Assembly: GCA_022843325.1 (NCBI GenBank)
Contig: JALHNV010000036.1
Coordinates: 1 to 35,287, forward strand
DNA from: Pseudolabrys sp.
Lineage (GTDB): Bacteria > Pseudomonadota > Alphaproteobacteria > Rhizobiales > Xanthobacteraceae
Direction of reading: 5' to 3'
DNA length: 35,287 nt
Below, piece by piece: positions 31,031 through 35,287 of this stretch (its first letter is position 1; each line of letters opens with the position of its first letter). The notes under the pieces were generated by a model. That model had not been told where the DNA came from, did no database searches, and saw only the letters and a list, made by a program, of their open reading frames with translations. Position numbers and translations under genes: made by a program.

Positions 31031-31589
31031 TCACGCCTCCGGTTTCATTTGCAGCCCGTCTCAAAAAGCCGTGAAAAGTCGCGTCCCAATTTGCTTTTCG
31101 AATATCGTTGGACTGCGCCCAAATGCGCATGTCCTCAGCCTTGCTTTCAACGATCTCAGGGCGAAGCTTCAGGCGGTTCGCCGCGACCACGTGCATCGGT
31201 GACGGCTTCCAGTCGTCCGGCAAGGGCGTCATGGACCGCTTTTTCGGTCTCTGCCCTTCCACAACTACCGCCCTATCTTTCTTCTTCTCGGTTTCTTCTT
31301 TACCCAAACCAAGGAAGGAAGAAGAAAGTATAAGGGCGTCGTCACGGCTCGCATCACGCTCTGCATCACGTCCCGAGCGTGACGTTTCCCGTGTGACATC
31401 GGGTCCGGCCATCCCGGACTTGTTTCGCTGGCGGGCTCTATAGTTACGCGCCCTTTCGGCTGCCAAAGCTTTACCGTCACGCCCATCACGTGATGCATCA
31501 CGCTCGAAAATCGTGACGACTTCGAGCAACGTCTCACCTTGAATACCCAAGGCGAGTAGATCGCGGAGTTGGTCGGCTCTCAGGGTCAT
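30900..31589 (-). CDS. DnaT-like replication protein
   Basis: A 229-residue protein, ATG overlapping the RusA stop (ATGA). The N-terminus is helical. Residues 30-84 are rich in repeated S-R-D/G-R-D motifs (ERDASRDGRDG, TSRSGRDAERDASRDDA), encoded by TCACG repeats. The C-terminal half, PLPDDWKPSPMHVVAANRLK, LRPEIVESKAEDMRIWAQSN, NWDATFHGFLRRAA, resembles the DNA-binding domain of DnaT/phage primosomal proteins, where a W-D-x-x-F pattern is conserved. It probably guides host helicase loading at the phage origin. Confidence 0.75.
   Translation of the reverse strand: MTLRADQLRDLLALGIQGETLLEVVTIFERDASRDGRDGKALAAERARNYRARQRNKSGMAGPDVTRETSRSGRDAERDASRDDALILSSSFLGLGKEETEKKKDRAVVVEGQRPKKRSMTPLPDDWKPSPMHVVAANRLKLRPEIVESKAEDMRIWAQSNDIRKANWDATFHGFLRRAANETGGVNAKRSVQDAAADLVGRMREFDRPPPGGIRSGEGGSVVGLLSKG
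31342..31516. repeat. TCACG repeats in the DnaT-like gene, possible origin
   Basis: TCACG at 31342, 31354 and 31366, and inverted CGTGA at 31378, all exactly 12 bases apart, with a degenerate CGTGT at 31390. A second cluster has TCACG at 31477, 31486 and 31498 and CGTGA at 31489 and 31512. The repeats lie within the replication gene, as lambda iterons lie in gene O, but they also encode the S-R-D-x protein repeats, so either reason could explain them. Confidence 0.5.
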
Positions 31590-32053
31590 TGCGCCCCCGT
31601 GAACAGGGCTTCAACCTCGATACGAAGTCGGGGCTTGTCGCTGTACCGCTTGATGACCGTCGCGTTGACGATTTGCGCGTCGTCTCGCCAGACGATCTTG
31701 TTCAGCGCATCGCCAGCCGCCTTGGCTACGTTGTCATAGTCCGGCGTTCCAGTCGGGCGCAGTATCCCGGCCAGCGCCCGCGCCTGCTTCATTTTCGACC
31801 AGCTACCAGGGATCGGAAACGCGGCGAGGATTTCCACCCTCAACGCGCCTTCAATTGGCGGACGACCGTGCATCGCCACCTTGGCGGCCCAGCGCAAATC
31901 AGTTTCGTAATTGCGCGTCTTGGTGGGGGTGTACGCCCTGCCCCGCCCGAACTTCGGACGGCCTTTCGGCACAGGCGCACCAGCCAGTTCAACCACGACC
32001 GAGCGTGTCGCTGGCAAGGCGAATGGAATGTCATGGACGGCGGACACGATCAA
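31586..32053 (-). CDS. rusA: RusA-family Holliday junction resolvase
   Basis: A 155-residue protein, likely from TTG 32053 (TTGA overlap with the GapR-like stop) or GTG 32047. Family motifs: VELAGAPVPKGRPKFGRGRA near the N-terminus, and GTPDYDNVAKAAGDALNKIV followed by WRDDAQIVNATVIKRYSDKP, with the acidic D-Y-D-N and D-D residues that bind metal. It cuts four-way DNA junctions during phage recombination and packaging-ready DNA processing. Unusual start codon suggests low expression. Confidence 0.9.
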   Translation of the reverse strand: MIVSAVHDIPFALPATRSVVVELAGAPVPKGRPKFGRGRAYTPTKTRNYETDLRWAAKVAMHGRPPIEGALRVEILAAFPIPGSWSKMKQARALAGILRPTGTPDYDNVAKAAGDALNKIVWRDDAQIVNATVIKRYSDKPRLRIEVEALFTGAQ

Positions 32054-32304
32054 ACAAGTCCCAACTGCAACTTGTACTGATCGACCGCTTCCGCGATCTG
32101 CGCTTCCTTCGCGGCCTTGTCGGAATCCCTCAGCTTCTCAGCCACGATCCGCGAGATGGCCATCACGTTGAAGCCCTGATCCTTGGCCTCGCCTTTGATT
32201 TCCCGAATATCGACCGCGACCGAACGCTTCTCGGTTTCCCGCTCATAGAGCCGGTCGATAAATTCCTGGAGCTTCGCGCTGTTGTGTCCGATGGCATCAG
32301 CCAT
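32050..32304 (-). CDS. GapR-like (DUF2312) nucleoid protein
   Basis: An 84-residue protein starting at ATG 32304, behind AAGGGGGG. The sequence LQEFIDRLYERETEKRSVAV, DIREIKGEAKDQGFNVMAIS, RIVAEKLRDSDKAAKEAQIA matches the DUF2312/GapR family, small helical proteins; GapR of Caulobacter encircles overtwisted DNA and helps topoisomerases in replication. The phage copy probably assists phage DNA replication or reorganises host DNA. It is coupled to the RusA gene by overlap. Confidence 0.85.
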   Translation of the reverse strand: MADAIGHNSAKLQEFIDRLYERETEKRSVAVDIREIKGEAKDQGFNVMAISRIVAEKLRDSDKAAKEAQIAEAVDQYKLQLGLV

Positions 32305-32395
32305 GCGACCCCCCTTAGTATGAGCCAACCCCCGTTGGCGTGGACGCGGATACACAAACGCACTTGGGACAATGACCGCTGAACAAGCGGCACGA
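32305..32395. other. Spacer downstream of methyltransferase
   Basis: About 90 bases without a gene; the minus strand leads into the GapR-like ribosome site. No terminator hairpin is evident, so transcription probably runs on. Confidence 0.4.
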
Positions 32396-33220
32396 TCACG
32401 ACTGGTGATCAGAGGCTTTCGTTTGCGGCGAGGATTGCTCGGCCGATGATTTCAGGGATTTGCGGGACGACGGAATTTCCGAGGGAGTGCATTCGGTCCA
32501 CCCGATTGGGTATCCCATCCTCGCCTCTGCCCAAGACGGGCGAACCAGCCCCGTCGAGTTCGGGAAAAGCAATCGGAGAACAGAGGGCAAGTCCAAGCCA
32601 CGGGCTGATTGCTCGCGCATCCGCTCCGACCGTTCCGGCTTGCAACCGCCACGGTAGTCGTGTGCGCACACAGTCGGGAGCATCTTCGCCCATTTCTTGC
32701 GGGCGTTGCTGCCGCCGGCGGAAGTCAAGCGGCTCAGCCCTTGAGCCGTTGGGGTAGGCAATGATCCAGATACGATCTCGCCAATGATCGGCACCAACGG
32801 TCGCAGCCGGTATGCAGTGCCACTCCGCATCATACCCGAGCGTGGCCAGGTCTCCGAGAACTCGTCCAAGCCCGCGAATAGCGAGGTCGTCAACGTTTTC
32901 CACGATGACGTATCGTGGTCGAAGTTCGCCAATAAGTCTGGCGTACTCGCTCCATAGTCCCGAGCGTTCGCCGTCAATGCCGATACGCGATCCGGCTGCG
33001 CTAATGTCCTGGCACGGAAAGCCTCCGCATATGAGGTCCACAGAGCCGACTGCGGCTCCGTGGAGGGCTCTAATGTCGGTGTAGATGGGGATGCCGGGAA
33101 AGTTTTTGGCGATAATCTTTCTACAGAAAGGGTCGATCTCACAGAACGCGACGGTTCGCATTCCGGCTCGTTCAAGCCCGAGGCTGAAGCCGCCAATGCC
33201 CGAGAACAGGTCAAGGACAT
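32396..33220 (-). CDS. Overprinted ORF inside the methyltransferase gene
   Basis: A 274-codon open frame on the same strand as the methyltransferase, almost wholly overlapping it in another frame. Its ATG (33220) lies 4 bases after the methyltransferase GTG, and both share the ribosome site GGGGAG. It carries motifs I recall from separate phage proteins: SWKT (106-109), FSETWPRSGMMRSGTAYRL (121-139), LPTPTA (154-159) and MGYPIGWTE (235-243), ending in SSRKSLKSS. In other phages this family also occurs without an overlapping methyltransferase. The frame may be a real overprinted gene, or just the alternate reading of a conserved DNA segment; the protein function is unknown. Confidence 0.5.
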   Translation of the reverse strand: MSLTCSRALAASASGLNEPECEPSRSVRSTLSVERLSPKTFPASPSTPTLEPSTEPQSALWTSYAEAFRARTLAQPDRVSALTANARDYGASTPDLLANFDHDTSSWKTLTTSLFAGLDEFSETWPRSGMMRSGTAYRLRPLVPIIGEIVSGSLPTPTAQGLSRLTSAGGSNARKKWAKMLPTVCAHDYRGGCKPERSERMREQSARGLDLPSVLRLLFPNSTGLVRPSWAEARMGYPIGWTECTPSEIPSSRKSLKSSAEQSSPQTKASDHQS

Positions 33221-33224
33221 TCAC
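32409..33224 (-). CDS. dcm: DNA cytosine-5 methyltransferase
   Basis: A 271-residue protein from GTG 33224 with GGGGAG 6 bases ahead. Motif I DLFSGIGGFSLGL (5-17), IV GGFPCQDIS with catalytic Cys71, VI VIVENV (106-111), VIII RDRIWIIAYP (149-158), IX-X RMHSLGNSVVPQIPEIIGRA (244-263). All key motifs are intact, so it should methylate cytosine at C5. The target recognition region (about 160-240) is short; the whole protein is smaller than bacterial Dcm (470). No restriction enzyme is encoded nearby, so it is an orphan likely to protect phage DNA. Confidence 0.9.
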   Translation of the reverse strand: MNVLDLFSGIGGFSLGLERAGMRTVAFCEIDPFCRKIIAKNFPGIPIYTDIRALHGAAVGSVDLICGGFPCQDISAAGSRIGIDGERSGLWSEYARLIGELRPRYVIVENVDDLAIRGLGRVLGDLATLGYDAEWHCIPAATVGADHWRDRIWIIAYPNGSRAEPLDFRRRQQRPQEMGEDAPDCVRTRLPWRLQAGTVGADARAISPWLGLALCSPIAFPELDGAGSPVLGRGEDGIPNRVDRMHSLGNSVVPQIPEIIGRAILAANESL

Positions 33225-33233
33225 GCCGCTCCC

Positions 33234-33629
33234 CTATTCGATTGCCATTTCGAATTGCGCGAGCTGGCGCTGTTGCTCGGCAACGCGCCGCCGCAGTTCA
33301 CCGATGCTCCGCGCACGCTCAATGCCGCTGAACCATTTCGGTCGGGCATCACCCATGATGTGCTGCAAAAGGTGGAAGCCGTATTCGCTGCGCAGGATCG
33401 CGGCGATCTCGGCATAGTCTGGCGGGTGCTTCCCGCTAAGGCGGCGCTTCGCCGTGCGCTGTGCAGCGCCAGTGAGCCGCATGTAGTTCTTGGTTCGGTC
33501 TTGCGGCCAAATCTCTCGCAAGAACAATTCGAACGGCAGAATTTGGTGCACGTTTTGGCCCCTTGGAGGGCCACTTTTGACACGCGGTAATTTAGGCTTT
33601 TCGCGGACAGCCGGTAAGGTCTGACCCAT
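33234..33629 (-). CDS. Conserved early HTH-like phage protein
   Basis: A 131-residue protein. A basic N-terminus (KPKLPRVKSGPPRGQ) is followed by FELFLREIWPQDRTKNYMRL, TGAAQRTAKRRLSGKHPPDY, AEIAAILRSEYGFHLLQHIM, which has the look of a lambda-repressor-type helix-turn-helix, and a C-terminal coiled coil (GELRRRVAEQQRQLAQFEMA). I recall such proteins in rhizobial phages. It stops 10 bases before the methyltransferase start. It probably binds DNA, target unknown. Confidence 0.65.
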   Translation of the reverse strand: MGQTLPAVREKPKLPRVKSGPPRGQNVHQILPFELFLREIWPQDRTKNYMRLTGAAQRTAKRRLSGKHPPDYAEIAAILRSEYGFHLLQHIMGDARPKWFSGIERARSIGELRRRVAEQQRQLAQFEMAIE

Positions 33630-33700
33630 GTTGACGCCCCACTACACACAACTGACAAACTGGTTTCGCCGCGCATCCCCCTGCGTGAGCGAAAATGCGA

Positions 33701-33734
33701 GCGGCCTGCCGAGCAGAAATGCAAAGCAGGCCGC
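33701..33734. repeat. Inverted repeat, 9-base stem
   Basis: GCGGCCTGC (33701-33709) pairs with GCAGGCCGC (33726-33734) around a 16-base loop. No T-run follows on either strand, so it is not an ordinary terminator. It lies in the early leftward transcript between the Cro-like gene and the HTH-like gene, where antitermination RNA elements occur in other phages. Confidence 0.6.
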
Positions 33735-33870
33735 CCGTAGGTGCTGCGTCCGGGAGGTGTTTGGCCGCAGTAGGGAGATGAATGGGCTGAGCGCAGACGC
33801 GCGCGGGCGACCGGCGCTATGTCCGGTGAATTACAGATTAACCATGTGTGGTGATGACGACGCTCTACCA

Positions 33871-33886
33871 CATTTGCGCGCAAATG
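33871..33886. promoter_or_regulatory. 16-base perfect palindrome, candidate operator
   Basis: CATTTGCGCGCAAATG reads the same on both strands. Such a site fits a dimeric regulator. It differs from the TCAC-N3-type operators, so a different protein would bind it. Confidence 0.5.
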
Positions 33887-34029
33887 AAAATTCACACCCG
33901 CGAGATGCCCACCATTTCCACCGGGGGCCAGCGCACCTACTTTGTAGTCGTTCCGAACAAGCGCATGTTCCCCATGGGCGCCAGAAAAAACTTCGGGGGA
34001 AGTGCAATGGGAATTGTTGTTGCGTTCGA

Positions 34030-34254
34030 TCATGCGCGGGCCTCGGCGGCGGCAAAACCGAACAGGGCCGGGTCTGGTTTTTTGCCAACGGCGCGCAAAG
34101 CATCCGACAAGACCAAGAAATGTTCCGTAGGAATCCGGCCCCGCGCCTTCCAGTTGAACGGGGCGCTTTGCGACTTGACACCCGCAATCGAGCGCGCGGC
34201 ATCAGGGCCGCCGACAGCATCGAAAACGTCGTCAATGGTTGAAAGTATTTCCAT
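34030..34254 (-). CDS. Cro-like regulator, carph-isopro type
   Basis: A 74-residue protein from ATG 34254 (GTG 34257 just ahead is an alternative). The sequence TIDDVFDAVGGPDAARSIAG, QSAPFNWKARGRIPTEHFLV, LSDALRAVGKKPDPALFGF matches small Cro/C1-type HTH proteins of alphaproteobacterial phages. It is divergent from the CI-like repressor and first in the early operon, so it should be the lytic regulator. There is no Shine-Dalgarno sequence. The promoter's expected start site falls at the start codon, so the message is probably leaderless. Confidence 0.8.
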   Translation of the reverse strand: MEILSTIDDVFDAVGGPDAARSIAGVKSQSAPFNWKARGRIPTEHFLVLSDALRAVGKKPDPALFGFAAAEARA

Positions 34255-34267
34255 CACGCACCGTGAT
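34253..34267. promoter_or_regulatory. Operator site covering early start point
   Basis: ATCACG-CAC-CGTGAT, perfect 6-base arms with a 3-base centre. It covers the -10 edge, the predicted start point and the Cro-like start codon. Matches the arms of the sites at 34269-34285 and 34957-34973. Confidence 0.7.
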
Positions 34268-34292
34268 AACTCACGGAGCGTGAGTACGTCAA
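34264..34292 (-). promoter_or_regulatory. Leftward early promoter
   Basis: Minus strand TTGACG (34287-34292), 17 bases, TTATCA (34264-34269). The predicted start near 34257 coincides with the Cro-like start codon. The spacer is filled by the operator at 34269-34285. Confidence 0.65.
34269..34285. promoter_or_regulatory. Operator in the early promoter spacer
   Basis: ACTCACG-GAG-CGTGAGT, perfect 7-base arms. It lies within the -35/-10 spacer, so bound repressor would block RNA polymerase. Centre is 17 bases from that of the neighbouring site. Confidence 0.75.
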
Positions 34293-34345
34293 GCCCTCAC
34301 GTATTCGACGTAGATAATCCCTGCAAAAATGGGACTATCGCGGCC

Positions 34346-34603
34346 ATGTACTCCAAGGGGGCCACCGCGAAACGTCTAATCCAGACCCAGGAAGCCCTGG
34401 GGCTGACGAATGCGGCCATTGCCAAGGAACTCGGCGTGTCGTCGCACGGCTGGTCCCAGTACCGGACGGGGGACCGTACGATACCCCATACTGTCATTGT
34501 CGGGCTCAAGGAGCGGTTTGGCATCCCCGCCGACTGGATTCTGGCCGGGGACGCCAGCGGCCTCCCACAGCGCATCTACGCCCAAATACGGGCCGCAGCC
34601 TGA
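34346..34603 (+). CDS. CI-like repressor (HTH)
   Basis: An 85-residue protein from ATG 34346. The upstream extension of this frame to 33848 is rejected because it crosses the operators and the divergent gene. The core TQEALGLTNAAIAKELGVSS, HGWSQYRTGDRTIPHTVIVG, LKERFGIPADWILAGD is a classic HTH of the Cro/CI type and is followed only by a short tail. There is no LexA-type autocleavage domain, so induction would not follow the lambda RecA route. It is divergent from the Cro-like gene. A possible -10, GATAAT (34313-34318), lies ahead. Confidence 0.8.
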   Translation: MYSKGATAKRLIQTQEALGLTNAAIAKELGVSSHGWSQYRTGDRTIPHTVIVGLKERFGIPADWILAGDASGLPQRIYAQIRAAA

Positions 34604-34614
34604 AAGGAGCGCCA

Positions 34615-34875
34615 ATGCCGCTTGTTCTGATCGCCTTGGCGGCTTTCGGAGCGTGGTACTTTGGGTTTTTCACCAAGACCACCTACCGGGCCGAGGTCGG
34701 ATACTACAGGGGCCTGCAACACGAATGGTACGTAGGCGCTGACAAAACCCGCGAAGAATGCCAGTCGGAGGCGATTTCCCGCTTCCGCGCCCTCAATGCC
34801 GAAAGCCCGGGCCGGGCCTTTTCTTGGGCCTGCCGAAAAATGGAAGGCGAGACGTTCGTTTCGCGGGTTCGCTAA
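34615..34875 (+). CDS. Small membrane-anchored protein of lysogeny operon
   Basis: An 86-residue protein, AAAGGAG ahead of ATG 34615, 11 bases after the repressor gene, so cotranscribed with it and likely made in lysogens. The N-terminus is a membrane segment (MPLVLIALAAFGAWYFGFFT), followed by a polar domain with EVGYYRGLQHEWYVGADKTR and two Cys (EECQSEA, FSWACRKM) that could form a disulfide if periplasmic. A role in superinfection exclusion is plausible from its position but not shown. Confidence 0.65.
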   Translation: MPLVLIALAAFGAWYFGFFTKTTYRAEVGYYRGLQHEWYVGADKTREECQSEAISRFRALNAESPGRAFSWACRKMEGETFVSRVR

Positions 34876-34904
34876 GCCGCTGTTTAGGTAGGAATTTAAT
34901 ACCG

Positions 34905-34947
34905 ATCACGGGCTGTGAGGTCGAAACTCACATTCCGTGATTTTTTT
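34905..34947 (+). terminator. Terminator of repressor operon built of operator-like arms
   Basis: ATCACGG (34905-34911) pairs with CCGTGAT (34935-34941), TGTGAG (34914-34919) with CTCACA (34927-34932), loop GTCGAAA, then seven Ts. Each side of the hairpin is itself an operator-like palindrome: ATCACG-GGC-TGTGAG and CTCACA-TTC-CGTGAT. Confidence 0.8.
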
Positions 34948-34949
34948 GC

Positions 34950-34978
34950 TTGACGAACTCACAGAGCGTGAGTAGTGT
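34950..34978 (+). promoter_or_regulatory. Promoter of the pentapeptide gene
   Basis: TTGACG (34950-34955), 17 bases, TAGTGT (34973-34978). Same -35 and spacer arrangement as the leftward early promoter, with an operator inside the spacer. Start expected near 34985, 41 bases ahead of the coding start. Confidence 0.65.
34957..34973. promoter_or_regulatory. Operator in pentapeptide promoter
   Basis: ACTCACA-GAG-CGTGAGT differs from the early operator at 34269-34285 in one base. It fills the promoter spacer, so the phage repressor or Cro-like protein should control this gene too. Confidence 0.7.
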
Positions 34979-35025
34979 CTCCCATAGCCAAGGGGTACGC
35001 CCCGGCAGCAAAGGGAGACGGCGCT

Positions 35026-35287
35026 ATGATTTCCTACGAGGTAAAAAACCGCTTTTCCGGCGCCGTACAATTCACCGCAGAAATCGACTGCAAGGAAAGC
35101 GCGTCCGTCTCGATAAAGATGGGACTGGCCGTCAAATGGGCGCTTAAGGCGGGTGCCAATCTCGCGGGTGCCAATCTCGCGGGTGCCAATCTCGCGGGTG
35201 CCAATCTCGCGGGTGCCTATCTCGCGGGTGCCAATCTCGCGGGTGCCTATCTCGCGGGTGCCTATCTCGCGGATGCCAATCTCGCGC
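35026..35287 (+). CDS. Pentapeptide-repeat protein (3' end missing)
   Basis: At least 87 residues; the gene continues past the window end. ATG 35026 follows AGGGAG. The first 41 residues ([20 protein letters not shown], then [20 protein letters not shown]) are a conserved head I recall in many phage pentapeptide proteins. The rest is A-(N/Y/D)-L-A-G repeats, which form a right-handed quadrilateral beta-helix. Some such proteins mimic DNA and bind gyrase (MfpA, Qnr); this is known of the fold, not shown here. The promoter carries a phage operator. Confidence 0.85.
   Translation, partial: MISYEVKNRFSGAVQFTAEIDCKESASVSIKMGLAVKWALKAGANLAGANLAGANLAGANLAGAYLAGANLAGAYLAGAYLADANLA
35149..35283 (+). 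repeat. Tandem 15-base repeats, nine units
   Basis: GCGGGTGCCAATCTC in nine copies, differing only at AAT/TAT (Asn/Tyr) and one GGT/GAT. Units 1-4 are identical. The array runs to the window edge and encodes the pentapeptide coils. Near-identity at the DNA level points to recent expansion by slippage or recombination. Confidence 0.95.

Larger units (their letters stand above)
33630..34029. other. Early leader region without a confident gene
   Basis: On the minus strand a frame opens at 34033 with ATGA coupling to the Cro-like gene's stop and continues past the next gene, but its sequence does not look like a protein and overlaps the HTH-like gene in another frame. On the plus strand, a frame from about 33848 leads into the repressor frame. 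The region holds a 16-base perfect palindrome (33871-33886) and a 9-base-stem hairpin (33701-33734) and may be regulatory. Confidence 0.4.

Noticed and set aside
32409..33224. CcrM-type adenine methyltransferase to pair with GcrA
   Set aside because: The PCQ and ENV motifs show a cytosine-5 enzyme, not an N6-adenine one (no DPPY).
33221..34033. 270-codon minus-strand frame coupled by ATGA to the Cro-like gene
   Set aside because: The coupling is suggestive, but the frame runs over the HTH-like gene in another phase and its sequence (many Arg, Ser, His, Cys) does not look like a folded protein. Kept only as part of an unexplained region.
33848..34345. Upstream extension of the repressor frame
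   Set aside because: It would cross the divergent Cro-like gene, both operators and the promoter; the HTH protein clearly begins at 34346.
35149..35283. CRISPR-like array
   Set aside because: The 15-base units are directly joined without spacers and code for pentapeptide repeats.

Overview
The window looks like most of a temperate, short-tailed (podovirus-like) phage or prophage of an alphaproteobacterium, probably a Hyphomicrobiales/Rhizobiales host. The host inference rests on homologues of GcrA and GapR (DUF2312), a carph-isopro-type Cro-like regulator, a GTA-type 3TM holin and many small proteins of a kind seen in rhizobial phages. No integrase, attachment site or host gene can be identified, so the ends of the element lie outside the window.

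Layout. (1) About 250-5670, plus strand: a packed run of some 17 small accessory genes of mostly unknown function (a zinc-finger protein, a MazG-like protein, small membrane and coiled-coil proteins). It ends in a tRNA-Gln(UUG) at 5667-5742. (2) 5766-8449, minus strand: distal late and lysis genes, including two exported small proteins, a coiled-coil membrane protein, a 3TM holin and an N-acetylmuramidase endolysin. A possible moron (a promoter and two small ORFs) lies on the opposite strand at 8468-8804. (3) 8801-12135, minus: tail-fibre and receptor-binding genes (DUF4376, a LamG-like protein, a tail-collar protein). (4) 12432-28698, minus: packaging, head and ejection genes. In transcription order these are a conserved hypothetical, small terminase, TerL, a P22-like portal, three small genes, scaffold, an SU10-type major capsid protein, a decoration-type protein, adaptors, a tail hub protein, a GNAT acetyltransferase, an S74-domain protein, a SleB-domain ejection protein and a second ejection protein. 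(5) 28839-34254, minus: the early operon. In transcription order it encodes a Cro-like regulator, an HTH-like protein, a C5-cytosine methyltransferase with a long second frame inside it, GapR-like, RusA, a DnaT-like protein, a primosome-type protein, GcrA-like, a DnaA domain IV protein and a terminal conserved gene, closed by a terminator at 28736-28765. (6) 34346-35287, plus: a CI-like repressor, a small membrane protein, a terminator and a pentapeptide-repeat protein cut by the window end.

How it works together. The divergent repressor and Cro-like genes at about 34.25-34.35 kb form a lysis-lysogeny switch. Palindromes of the form TCAC(G/A)-N3-(C/T)GTGA sit in the spacer and start region of the leftward early promoter. 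They recur in the terminator after the repressor operon and in the promoter of the pentapeptide gene. Leftward early transcription supplies replication and recombination proteins plus three homologues of host cell-cycle or nucleoid regulators (GcrA, DnaA domain IV, GapR). Late transcription continues in the same direction through packaging, capsid, ejection, tail-fibre and lysis genes, punctuated by hairpin terminators after the major capsid block (21204-21230), the ejection genes (12156-12179) and the collar gene (11243-11266). Very tight ATGA, GTGA or TGATG overlaps throughout show translational coupling.

The most interesting observations are the 274-codon second frame fully overlapping the methyltransferase gene and carrying motifs of a separately occurring phage protein family, the set of cell-cycle regulator homologues, the operator network with a probably leaderless cro-like gene, and 12-base-spaced TCACG repeats inside the DnaT-like replication gene that could be an origin.
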